NCBI GenBank assembly: GCA_018713515.1
Contig: DVOO01000016.1
Span: 1 to 62,658 of the forward strand
Length of the DNA: 62,658 nucleotides
Direction of reading: 5' to 3'
Origin: Candidatus Scatomonas pullistercoris
GTDB lineage: Bacteria; Bacillota; Clostridia; Lachnospirales; Lachnospiraceae
Positions 52,867 through 61,177 of the stretch are shown one piece after another; position 1 is the stretch's first letter; every line of letters starts with the position of its first letter. The position numbers were made by a program, and so were the translations under genes. Below the pieces are notes generated by a model, which was given only the letters and a program-made list of their open reading frames with translations, searched no databases and was not told where the DNA came from.

Positions 52867-53796
52867 TCACAGTTTCCAGGTCAGGAGAAAATTTTGTGCC
52901 GAAGTGACACAATTTGCTCCGTCCGCCGCCGCCGTGATGATCTGGCGCAGCTGTTTCGTCCGGATATCGCCGGCCGCAAAGACTCCCGGTACATTCGTCT
53001 TCCCGTCTTCCCCGGCAATAATATAGCCGGAATCATCCAGTTCCACCCCCGTATCCCGCAAAAGCTGCGTATTCGGCGTAATGCCCACGGCAATAAAGCA
53101 CCCGTCCACCGGGAGCTCTCTCTCCTGCCCGGATATGACATCCCGGATACAGAGACTTCTGACCTGTGTTTCTCCGCGGATCTCCGTGATCACACTGTTC
53201 CAGAGAATCTCCACGTTGGGTGTCTCCTTCAGCGCTTCCTGCAGAACCATGGCTGCCCGAAGCTCCTCTCTCCGGTGGATCAGATATACCTTTCTGCAGC
53301 CTCTGGCCAGAAAAATGGCATCCTCCGCCGCCACATCCCCGCCGCCGGCCACGGCGGCCACCTTATCCCGGAAAAAAGCTCCGTCACAGGTGGCGCAGTA
53401 GGATACGCCCATCCCGCCAAATTCTTCTTCGCCGGGAACCCCAAGCTTCCGGTGTCCGGCTCCCATGGCAAGAACCACCGTTTTGGTCCGGTATTCGTTT
53501 TTCCTGGTCCGGACAAGCTTCACCGGGCCTTCCAGCTCAAGGCTCTGTACCTTCTCCCGGACAAACTGTCCGCCAAGCCTGTCCGCATGGTCCCTCAGGG
53601 TACTGCCAAGCTCCATGCCGCTGATTCCCGGCAGCCCCGGATAATTATCTACCTCATACGTGTTCACTACCTGGCCGCCGCTTACATAGCTGGCCTCAAT
53701 CACCAGCGCGTCCAGCCGGGCCCGCCGGGCATAAATGGCCGCGCTCAGTCCGGCCGGTCCGCTTCCTATAATAATCAGATCGTAAAGATGTTCCAT
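52867..53796 (-). CDS. trxB: Thioredoxin reductase
   Basis: This 309-residue FAD enzyme has GSGPAGLSAA (11-20), the redox CATC motif (Cys134, Cys137), NADPH motif GGGDVAAEDA and the C-terminal AAGDIR. It reduces thioredoxin or a related protein with NADPH. ATG 53796 follows GGGAGG with good spacing and lies 13 bases after the lipoprotein stop, so the two genes are co-transcribed. No thioredoxin gene is next to it. Confidence 0.93.
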   Translation of the reverse strand: MEHLYDLIIIGSGPAGLSAAIYARRARLDALVIEASYVSGGQVVNTYEVDNYPGLPGISGMELGSTLRDHADRLGGQFVREKVQSLELEGPVKLVRTRKNEYRTKTVVLAMGAGHRKLGVPGEEEFGGMGVSYCATCDGAFFRDKVAAVAGGGDVAAEDAIFLARGCRKVYLIHRREELRAAMVLQEALKETPNVEILWNSVITEIRGETQVRSLCIRDVISGQERELPVDGCFIAVGITPNTQLLRDTGVELDDSGYIIAGEDGKTNVPGVFAAGDIRTKQLRQIITAAADGANCVTSAQNFLLTWKL

Positions 53797-53809
53797 GCTT
53801 TCCTCCCAT

Positions 53810-55063
53810 CTAACCTTCCGCGGAGCTGCTCTGTTCCAGATCCTGGTCATTGTTGCAGACAATCCGGATCTCTCTGATCAGTTTCAGGCTACTGTCCACT
53901 GTCACTTCTGTGCAGTCTACTTCTGAATCTCCCCGGTAAAAAGTGTACCGGACGGTGCCATTCTCCGGATCTTCGGCTTTTTCAAAGGTCTCTTCCCCGG
54001 CTGCCTCCAGAAAGGCTTCCTCCGGCATTCCCAGGGTAATCCCCCCGGCCAGCACCACCGGAACCTTCACCGTATCCAGATCTCCGGACAGCTCTGTTAC
54101 CAGACAGTTTCTGACGGCAGCCGTCTCCTCCCCGCTGTTGCGGACAACGGTGTACAGCTTTATGCCGTCCCTCTCCAGTGTGGCATGGCCATACTGGCCG
54201 CCCTCCACCGCCGGGTCAGACTCTTCCCCGCAGAGGCTCCAGCCGTTTTTCTCCATCTCTCTGACCGGAACCGGAAGCCGGTAGTACACGCCGCCATACT
54301 GCACCACATTCTCCGACAATTTTTCTCCCGGCCCTTCGGGCTCCCGGTACGCCTGCACCTCCGCGGGCACATCCGCAGAGACCGGCGCCGTCTCTTCCGG
54401 TATCTCTATATTCTTAAGATCCACTGTCCGCAGGGTGCCCGTTTCCCCGTCAAAGCCCAGCTGCACGCTGCGGTACGTTCCATACTCGTAGGTGAGAACC
54501 ACCCCCCGACTGCTTTCATAGCAGTCCACCGGCTCCCCGTAGGCTGCCCGGACATCCTGTTCCTGGGATTGCTGCAGAACAATCTCTCCGGGCAGATTTA
54601 CATAAATCTCCGCCCCCTCCGGCTCTGCGGTGTCCACCTGAATGCCTGCGATGCTGCAGTCTTCCACAGACAGTATATCCGTTTCCGGATTCAAAATGTA
54701 CGCATACAGCACATTTCCATCCTTTTCAAAACGCTCTCCTTCCAGATAGGACCGGGAGTCCACTGTCTGATCCGCCGTTCCCCGATATTCCCAGCCCTTT
54801 TCTGTAAATTCCTGCCAGGAAACAGGAAATTCATACACCTCGCCCCAGATAGCCGCCGCAAAGCTGCTCAGCTCTTCCGGAAGCTCCACTTCGTACGCAG
54901 GTATCTCAGCGCCGGGCAGACTGCTCTCCGCCAGCGTATCCGCCGGATTTTCCTCTTCCAGGGACGAGCCGCTTAAACTTACCGGTATGGATTCCTTCTG
55001 CCTGCATCCGGCCAGCAGCAGGATACCCGCCAGAAAAAATACTCCCGCACATTTTTTCCACAT
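53810..55063 (-). CDS. Lipoprotein with two tandem related domains
   Basis: The 417-residue protein has a signal peptide with lipobox LLAGC (Cys20). Two domains of about 150 residues follow and resemble each other: VYEFPVSWQEFTEKGW against VYYRLPVPVREMEKNGW, FEKDGNVLYAYILN against LERDGIKLYTVVRN, VNLPGEIVLQQS against VVLAGGITLGMP. It would sit on the outer face of the membrane. Function unknown; conserved pairing with trxB would be odd for a purely structural protein. Confidence 0.8.
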   Translation of the reverse strand: MWKKCAGVFFLAGILLLAGCRQKESIPVSLSGSSLEEENPADTLAESSLPGAEIPAYEVELPEELSSFAAAIWGEVYEFPVSWQEFTEKGWEYRGTADQTVDSRSYLEGERFEKDGNVLYAYILNPETDILSVEDCSIAGIQVDTAEPEGAEIYVNLPGEIVLQQSQEQDVRAAYGEPVDCYESSRGVVLTYEYGTYRSVQLGFDGETGTLRTVDLKNIEIPEETAPVSADVPAEVQAYREPEGPGEKLSENVVQYGGVYYRLPVPVREMEKNGWSLCGEESDPAVEGGQYGHATLERDGIKLYTVVRNSGEETAAVRNCLVTELSGDLDTVKVPVVLAGGITLGMPEEAFLEAAGEETFEKAEDPENGTVRYTFYRGDSEVDCTEVTVDSSLKLIREIRIVCNNDQDLEQSSSAEG

Positions 55064-55102
55064 TCTTTTGTCCCCTTTTTCAGGTGTTTTTATGGCTTTA
55101 TC

Positions 55103-55163
55103 CTATGATGCCAGGGTCAAAAGGTCTGAGTGCGCAGCACGGAACAATCCGCAGGCATCATAG
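55103..55163. repeat. Long-armed inverted repeat upstream of the DUF885 gene
   Basis: CTATGATGCC (55103-55112) and GGCATCATAG (55154-55163) form perfect 10-base arms around 41 bases. The flanking GGGTCAAAAGG and CCTTTTGTTCCC are also roughly complementary, giving a folded element of about 90 bases. It resembles an intergenic repeat rather than a terminator, but only one copy is in this window. Confidence 0.5.
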
Positions 55164-55263
55164 TTGGGCCTTTTGTTCCCAACATCATCATATCACAAAG
55201 AGGGGTACTTTCCAATCCTGATTGCTCATAAACTATTGCAAGAGACTTTATCCAGGTGCCTTT

Positions 55264-56997
55264 ATGCAAAAACTGCCATCACGCCGGCAGCTCCTGCCTC
55301 TTCTGCTCCCCTGCGGGGCCGTTGTTTTTCTTTTCTTTCTGGTTCAATTTCTGATCCGCGCCGGAGATACAGACCGGCGGTTTGAAGCTGCGGCAGAGGA
55401 TTTTTTTGCCCGGGAAATTTCCTCGTCTACCATCAATCTTCACTACACCCTGGCCGATCCGGCTTCCGCCGGTATCCGGGAATATCCGGTTACTCTGGGC
55501 TCCATGGACCTCCAGGGGGATACGGATCCCTCCCTGGAAATGCTGACGCAGCTGCTCACCTCCTATGACCCGTCGCAGCTGAATGGGGATAACCGGCTGG
55601 TCTACCGCCTTCTCCAGGATGACCTGGAAAACCGGGAAGCGCTCCGGGAGTTCGGACTGCTCCAGGAGATTATAAGTCCCTCCCTGGGTGTGCAGGCGCA
55701 GCTGCCTGTCCTGCTCTGCGAGTACACCTTCCGCACAAAACAGGACATTCTGGATTATCTGGGGCTTCTGAAGGAAATTCCGGACTACTTTTCTGAAATT
55801 CTGACCTTCGAACAGGAAAAATCCCGTCAGGGGTATTTCATGAACGACGCGGCTGTAGACGGTATTCTGGAACAATGCGCCTCATTTCTCACAGAACCCG
55901 TCTCCTCCTCTCTGCTGGAAACGGTTTTTTGCCGGAAAATTTCTGCCTTTGAGGGCCTGTCCCAGAAAGAAGCGGATTCCTGCCTCTCTCTGCACACAAA
56001 ACTTCTTGAGACCTGCGTATATCCCGCTTACCGCTCCCTGATGAACGGCCTGGAAGCGCTGAAGGGAACCGGCCGGAATGCCGGCGGACTCTGCGGTTTT
56101 TCAGAGGGGCGGGATTATTACCGCTGGCTGCTCCGCTCCCAGGTGGGCACTTCCGACTCCCCGGAGGAAATAGGCAGCCGCCTTCTTCTGCAGCTGCAGG
56201 CGGACATTTCTGAAATGCAGTCTCTGCTCCCGCAGATTGCCTCTCCGGAGACAGAGCCCATCCCGGATGGGAATACGCAGCCGGAAGACATCCTGCGCAC
56301 CCTGCAGAAAGCCATTTCCGCTGATTTTCCCCCTCTTCAGGTGGAAGATTACGAGATCAAATACGTGGATGACTGCCTGGAAGATTACCTGAGCCCCGCT
56401 TTCTATCTGACTCCGCCGGCGGACACCTCCTCTCCCAACGCCATCTACATCAACCGGGCAGCCTCCATGCAGGGGATCGAGCTGTTCACAACCCTGGCCC
56501 ACGAAGGCTTTCCCGGACATCTGTACCAGACCGTTTACTTTGCCTCCACAGCCCCCTCCCTGGTCCGTTATCTTTACGAACCCGGGGGCTATGTGGAGGG
56601 CTGGGCCACCTATATCGAGTCCTACGCCTATTCCTACGCGGATCTCGATCCCGCCCTGGCCCGCCTTCTCTGGCTGAACCGCTCTCTGAACCTGTGCCTG
56701 TACGCTCTGATGGATCTGGGCATTCACTACCAGGGATGGACAGAGGCGGATACCGGGGAGTTTCTCTCCCAGGCCGGAATCACGGATGCGGAAACCACCG
56801 GGGAGATTTACCAGTATATTGTGGAAACGCCGGCCAATTACCTGAAGTACTACTACGGCTGCCTGAATTTTATGGATATCCGGGAGGCGGTAAAGCTTCA
56901 GGAAGGAGATGCTTTTGATTTAAAGACCTTTCATCAGGAACTGCTGGAACTGGGGCCCATGCCCTTTTATATCCTGGAGGAAGAACTTGGCATCTAA
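55264..56997 (+). CDS. DUF885-family membrane-anchored metallopeptidase-like protein
   Basis: The 577-residue protein begins with one hydrophobic segment (about residues 11-32) that could be a signal anchor. It has the DUF885 motif HEGFPGH (His413, Glu414, His419), expected to bind zinc, plus GYVEGWATYIESYAY. Related proteins are thought to be secreted or membrane-bound peptidases. ATG 55264 follows AGGTG by 5 bases; an earlier in-frame TTG at 55222 lacks a site. Convergent with the second corrinoid protein gene. Confidence 0.85.
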   Translation: MQKLPSRRQLLPLLLPCGAVVFLFFLVQFLIRAGDTDRRFEAAAEDFFAREISSSTINLHYTLADPASAGIREYPVTLGSMDLQGDTDPSLEMLTQLLTSYDPSQLNGDNRLVYRLLQDDLENREALREFGLLQEIISPSLGVQAQLPVLLCEYTFRTKQDILDYLGLLKEIPDYFSEILTFEQEKSRQGYFMNDAAVDGILEQCASFLTEPVSSSLLETVFCRKISAFEGLSQKEADSCLSLHTKLLETCVYPAYRSLMNGLEALKGTGRNAGGLCGFSEGRDYYRWLLRSQVGTSDSPEEIGSRLLLQLQADISEMQSLLPQIASPETEPIPDGNTQPEDILRTLQKAISADFPPLQVEDYEIKYVDDCLEDYLSPAFYLTPPADTSSPNAIYINRAASMQGIELFTTLAHEGFPGHLYQTVYFASTAPSLVRYLYEPGGYVEGWATYIESYAYSYADLDPALARLLWLNRSLNLCLYALMDLGIHYQGWTEADTGEFLSQAGITDAETTGEIYQYIVETPANYLKYYYGCLNFMDIREAVKLQEGDAFDLKTFHQELLELGPMPFYILEEELGI

Positions 56998-57022
56998 AAA
57001 GCAGGGCCCGCGCCCTGCTTTC
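56997..57022. terminator. Bidirectional terminator between the DUF885 and corrinoid-protein genes
   Basis: A 9-bp stem (56999-57007 with 57012-57020) with a CCGC loop has a T5 run on the minus strand and TTTCCC on the plus strand. Confidence 0.85.
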
Positions 57023-57028
57023 CCACTG

Positions 57029-57667
57029 TTATTCTTTTATTCCCATAACAGACTCCGCAAATTCCGCCGCCGCCGCCGCGTCCTCCGTGTAGGCGTCTGC
57101 TCCGATCTCCTCCGCGAATTCTCTGGTGACAGAACCGCCGCCGATCATGATCTGAAAGGACCTTCTGTTGTCCAGGCCGTTCAGCGCCTGGACAATATGG
57201 CGCATTTCCGGCATGGAGGTAGTCAGCAGGGAGGAAATGCATACGATTCCCGCATCCGGATTATCCCTTACGGCCTGCACAAACTGTTCTGCCGATACGT
57301 CTACGCCCAGATCCACCACCTGAAAACCGGAATAGCGCAGTGTATAGCCCACAATATTTTTTCCCACATCGTGCAGATCTCCGCCGGCCGTCCCAATCAG
57401 AATCTTTCCCCGGGTATTCATCGCGCCCTGTTCCAGAAAGGGCTTCAGTTTTTCCATTCCCTCCTTCATGGCACGGGCGCTGGCCAGCGCCCGCGCCACA
57501 TCTATGTCGTCCTGCATCTTCAGCCGCACCCTGCGCATGCCGCCCAGCAGCCCCTGATTCAGAATCGCTGTACCCTCTGCCCCCTCCGCAAGAGCCTCCT
57601 CCACCAGCCTGGCCGCCTGGCGCGGCTTCCCTTCCGCCACGGCACTCTGTATTTCTTCAAAAGCCAT
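57029..57667 (-). CDS. Corrinoid (B12-binding) methyltransferase protein 2
   Basis: The 212-residue protein has the helical cap (ILNQGLLGGMRRVRLK) and the Rossmann B12 domain with cobalt-ligand motif DLHDVG (Asp97, His99, Gly102), then GGGS near residue 175. It shuttles methyl groups between a substrate-specific methyltransferase and the folate methyltransferase. It lies behind the RACo terminator, so it is probably expressed from its own promoter or by read-through, and may serve a different subset of the UroD-fold enzymes than protein 1. Confidence 0.92.
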   Translation of the reverse strand: MAFEEIQSAVAEGKPRQAARLVEEALAEGAEGTAILNQGLLGGMRRVRLKMQDDIDVARALASARAMKEGMEKLKPFLEQGAMNTRGKILIGTAGGDLHDVGKNIVGYTLRYSGFQVVDLGVDVSAEQFVQAVRDNPDAGIVCISSLLTTSMPEMRHIVQALNGLDNRRSFQIMIGGGSVTREFAEEIGADAYTEDAAAAAEFAESVMGIKE

Positions 57668-57702
57668 ATGATGGGCCTCCCGATTATCATTTGCTTTCAG
57701 CC

Positions 57703-57745
57703 AAAAAAATTGCAGATGCAGCCCTTATGATTCTGCATCTGCAAT
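57703..57745 (-). terminator. Terminator of the methyltransferase-corrinoid-RACo operon
   Basis: A perfect 13-bp stem (57709-57721 with 57733-57745) with an 11-base loop runs into TTTTTT on the minus strand, 39 bases after the RACo stop. Confidence 0.9.
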
Positions 57746-57783
57746 CTCTGATGGCTGCGAATATAACATTCTTTACCATCATA

Positions 57784-59388
57784 TCATCTTTCTACGGCCC
57801 TTGCAAACTCTAATTCATCCACAAAGGTATCCTGAAACTCATTTTCCGTGGCCAGCTCGATAAATTCAGCCTCCTCCGCCATCCGGCACGCGTACTCATA
57901 CTCGCCCCGGTTCACTACGCCGAGCTTGGCGCCCTCGCCGGCCGCGTTGCCGATGGGGGTGATGCGGTCCTTCAGGGCGTAGGGAATCAGCCCGATCTCG
58001 CAGGCATTGGCCGCATCCATGTAGTTTCCAAATGCTCCTGCCAGATATACCTGGCGGATATCTTCCGGCCGGATCGACAGCTTTTCCGCCATAATGCGGA
58101 TTCCTGCGGCAATGGCTCCCTTGGCCAGCTGCACCTCCCGGATATCCTTCTGGCTGATATAGATATCCTCGCCGCTGGCCGTTTCTTCTCCGGGGACCAG
58201 CACAAATACCGGTTTCCCATCTCTTTCCTTCAGCCGCCAGGCCAGGTCCGCCGCTTCTCCCTCCAGGTCTTCCGGGTCGCAGAGACCGCCGTAGCTGTCC
58301 AGGATTCCGCTGCGGATCATGAAGGCAATTCCGTCAATCAGTCCTGAGCCACAGATTCCCACCGGCTTCACATCTTCAATCACTTCCAGGGAAAGCTTTC
58401 CATCCTTCATGCTGACATGGCTGATGGCGCCCCTGGCTCCCCGCATGCCGCATTCAATCTTGGCCCCCTCAAAGGCCGGACCGGCTGCCGTGGAGGTGGT
58501 CACCATCTTACTGCGGTTCCCCATAACCAGCTCGCCGTTCGTTCCGATATCGATCATCAGGGTCATGTCCTCCAGCTGGTCAAAAGCCACGGAAAGCATG
58601 CAGCCCACGGTATCTCCGCCCACAAATCCGGCGATGTTGGGAAACATCAGCACCTTCCCCTCCTCCGCGATGTTCAGGCCGCACTCCCCGGGGGAAAGGA
58701 TCATGCCTTCCTTCACAGCCGGAACGTAAGGGGCCAGAACCAGGGATTTCGGCGAAATTCCCATAAACAGATGATGCATACAGGTATTTCCCACAATGGA
58801 GACCTGCAGGATCTCTTCCCGTTTAACGCCTGCGGAAGCGCAGGCCTGGCCGATCAGCTGGTTGAGCGCTTTGCGGACAACCGCCTGCATCTCCTCCCCG
58901 CCGTTTTCCAGAACATAGTTGGAACGGGCGATCACATCCGCGCCAAACTGATGCTGCGGATTCATCGTACTGGCCAGGCCGAGCTCCCGGCCTGTTTTTC
59001 CATCCAGAAGATAACCCACAATGGTCGTTGTTCCGATATCAAAGGCCATCAGATAAAAGGGTCTGTCTGTACTGCCGTCAGCCCAGGCCGCGCCCGGCTC
59101 TACAGGCACCTGGCGGGAAAGCCCATCTGTAAGAATACGCTGCACCTTTTCCTGGTACAGCGTATCTACCTTCATATCACAGTCTACAAGAGTCTGACAG
59201 GCAAGAGCAATGCCCTGCCTGTCACCCTCAGTGATATTCACTTTGCACTTTCCACAGGTACCTTTGCCTCCGCAGGGAGCGTCCGGCTCCAAGCCTGCCA
59301 TCTGTTCCGCCTGCAGAAGAGTGGTTCCCTCCTCCACCTGCAGCACCAGATTCTGCGGCAAAAAAGTAACTGTAAACTGCTTTTTCAT
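57784..59388 (-). CDS. RACo-like reductive activator of corrinoid proteins
   Basis: The 534-residue protein has an N-terminal [2Fe-2S] ferredoxin domain (Cys39, Cys45, Cys48, Cys64), a linker, and an ASKHA ATPase-like domain (AFDIGTTTIVGYLLDG near 113, IDIGTNGELV, GSGLIDG). It uses ATP and low-potential electrons to reduce inactive Co(II) in corrinoid proteins back to Co(I). This is the activating enzyme of acetogen O-demethylase systems. It lies 20 bases after corrinoid protein 1. Confidence 0.93.
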   Translation of the reverse strand: MKKQFTVTFLPQNLVLQVEEGTTLLQAEQMAGLEPDAPCGGKGTCGKCKVNITEGDRQGIALACQTLVDCDMKVDTLYQEKVQRILTDGLSRQVPVEPGAAWADGSTDRPFYLMAFDIGTTTIVGYLLDGKTGRELGLASTMNPQHQFGADVIARSNYVLENGGEEMQAVVRKALNQLIGQACASAGVKREEILQVSIVGNTCMHHLFMGISPKSLVLAPYVPAVKEGMILSPGECGLNIAEEGKVLMFPNIAGFVGGDTVGCMLSVAFDQLEDMTLMIDIGTNGELVMGNRSKMVTTSTAAGPAFEGAKIECGMRGARGAISHVSMKDGKLSLEVIEDVKPVGICGSGLIDGIAFMIRSGILDSYGGLCDPEDLEGEAADLAWRLKERDGKPVFVLVPGEETASGEDIYISQKDIREVQLAKGAIAAGIRIMAEKLSIRPEDIRQVYLAGAFGNYMDAANACEIGLIPYALKDRITPIGNAAGEGAKLGVVNRGEYEYACRMAEEAEFIELATENEFQDTFVDELEFARAVER

Positions 59389-59408
59389 TTTAATATCTGT
59401 TCCTCTTC

Positions 59409-60050
59409 TTATGCTGCTCCAACCAGAGTCTTAGCCAGAGTAGCTGCGGATGCTGCATCCTCAGAGTATCCGTCAGCACCGATCTCATCAGCGAATGCCT
59501 GGGTGATCGGAGCGCCGCCTACCATAACCTTGATGTTGCTGCGGAACGGAGCTGCATTCAGAGCGGCTACGCTGTCGCGCAGGGACGGCATGGTGGTGGT
59601 CAGCAGAGCGGACAGAGCAACGATCTTAACATCCGGATTCTCATTAACTGCTGCCATGATCTTGTCGATCGGAACATCAACGCCCAGGTCGATTACTTCA
59701 AAGCCTGCGGACTCGATCATCATAGCAACCAGGTTCTTTCCAATATCATGAAGGTCGCCGGCTACAGTAGCGATGATAACTTTTCCCAGAGCTCCGGTGG
59801 ATCCGCTGGACAGATGGGGTTTCAGAACCTCAACGCCAACCTTCATGGCCTTTGCGGCTACCAGCATCTCGGGAACGAAGATCTCGTTGTTTTTGAATTT
59901 CTCACCAACAACGCCCATGGCATCGATCATACCTTTGTTCAGGATCTCAACGGGATCACATCCGTCATCCAGAGCAGCCTGTACAGCAGCACCGATCTGT
60001 TTTGCTTTGCCTTTTTCTACTAATGCAGCAACTTCATCAATTTTTGACAT
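59409..60050 (-). CDS. Corrinoid (B12-binding) methyltransferase protein 1
   Basis: This 213-residue methyl carrier has the B12 motif DLHDIG (Asp99, His101, Gly104) after a four-helix cap, then the GGAPIT region near 175. It is about 50% identical by eye to protein 2 in the B12 domain. Co-transcription with the folate methyltransferase and RACo makes it the main carrier of this operon. AGGT before ATG 60050 and a 165-base leader with no gene separate it from the methyltransferase. Confidence 0.94.
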   Translation of the reverse strand: MSKIDEVAALVEKGKAKQIGAAVQAALDDGCDPVEILNKGMIDAMGVVGEKFKNNEIFVPEMLVAAKAMKVGVEVLKPHLSSGSTGALGKVIIATVAGDLHDIGKNLVAMMIESAGFEVIDLGVDVPIDKIMAAVNENPDVKIVALSALLTTTMPSLRDSVAALNAAPFRSNIKVMVGGAPITQAFADEIGADGYSEDAASAATLAKTLVGAA

Positions 60051-60215
60051 ACCTTTTTTCCTCCATTTTGGTTAAATTTTTTTATAATACAATCTTCTTT
60101 CCGCCGAAGATTATATTCCTCTTCTGTGGTTTTCACACACCGGCGGTGAAGTGAAACCTTTTCTATGTATGCCGGGGACACCCGCAAACCAGGATGCCTG
60201 CGGATTGCTCCGTAC

Positions 60216-61019
60216 TTATTTCTTCGGTCCGAACAGGCCGTCTCTGTAAGCTTCGATGTACTCCATACAGAAATCATCCAGTCCCAGCATAGCCTCGGTG
60301 GCGTAGATAATTCCCAGCAGGTCGCGGTTGGTGGGATCCAGAATGGCACTGTCCAGTCCCGCCTTCATGGCCAGAACCGTGAAGCTCATGTTCAGCAGCT
60401 TACGAACCGGCAGATTGAAGGAAATATTGCTGACAGCAGCCGTAATGTGGATATCCGGATACTGTTTACGGATGGTGCTGATTACTTCCTCATTCATGGC
60501 AATTCCATCTTCGGAAGTACAGAGCATCTCTACCAGCGGGTCGATATGCAGACGGCTGGGCTTGATTCCATACTCTTTTGCCTTTGCCATCAGATTGTCA
60601 AATACTCTCAGACGGTCGGCAGCTGTTTTCGGAATACCTGTATCATCGCTGCAGAGGGCAACTACTTCCCACTCTGTATCAGCAATGGCCGGGAAAATCT
60701 TCTCAACCTTGTCACCTTCCATGGATACGGAGTTGATCAGACCCGGACGCTTGCAGTAGGGGAATACCTGCAGCAGCACATCGGGGCTGGGGCTGTCCAC
60801 GCTGATGGGCAGATCCGTTACTTCCTGGATGCAGTCGATCATCCACTTCAGCGTCTCAACTTCCTCTGCCTCCGGAACAGAAGCACAGCAGTCAATAAAG
60901 GTGGCGCCGGCCTCGGCCTGCGCAATGGCGCGCTGCTTGATAAAATCAGCATCCCTCTTGGCAATGGCTTCTGCCACAGACGGAATGGAGCCATTAATTT
61001 TCTCGCCGATAATAATCAT
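60216..61019 (-). CDS. Methyltetrahydrofolate:corrinoid methyltransferase
   Basis: The 267-residue pterin-binding TIM-barrel protein (IIIGEKINGS start, ISVDSPSPD, HIDPLVEML, AAVSNISFNLP) resembles AcsE and the MTII enzymes of O-demethylation. It would pass the methyl group from the corrinoid protein to tetrahydrofolate, delivering it to the Wood-Ljungdahl or C1 pathway. First gene of the minus-strand operon; a TATAAT lies at 61072-61067, though its -35 is weak. Divergent from PucR-type regulator 2. Confidence 0.92.
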   Translation of the reverse strand: MIIIGEKINGSIPSVAEAIAKRDADFIKQRAIAQAEAGATFIDCCASVPEAEEVETLKWMIDCIQEVTDLPISVDSPSPDVLLQVFPYCKRPGLINSVSMEGDKVEKIFPAIADTEWEVVALCSDDTGIPKTAADRLRVFDNLMAKAKEYGIKPSRLHIDPLVEMLCTSEDGIAMNEEVISTIRKQYPDIHITAAVSNISFNLPVRKLLNMSFTVLAMKAGLDSAILDPTNRDLLGIIYATEAMLGLDDFCMEYIEAYRDGLFGPKK

Positions 61020-61107
61020 TCTTTTATACCTCCGGTTAATAAAAATCAGATTTTTTCACTGCGTTTATTATAGCAAAAAAAAACTGCGGCCTGTATCCGC
61101 ATATCTA

Positions 61108-61143
61108 TTGACTTTTTGTGAAGTTTTTCCTACACTATGTAGG
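61108..61143 (+). promoter_or_regulatory. Promoter of PucR-type regulator 2 with overlapping inverted repeat
   Basis: TTGACT (61108-61113), a 17-base spacer and TACACT (61131-61136) form a promoter. CCTACA-CTA-TGTAGG (61129-61143) covers the -10 and is a candidate operator. The TATAAT of the divergent methyltransferase operon lies about 60 bases to the left, so one regulator could control both. Confidence 0.7.
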
Positions 61144-61177
61144 AAGAATAATATTTTCAGAAACAGGAGACACAGAC

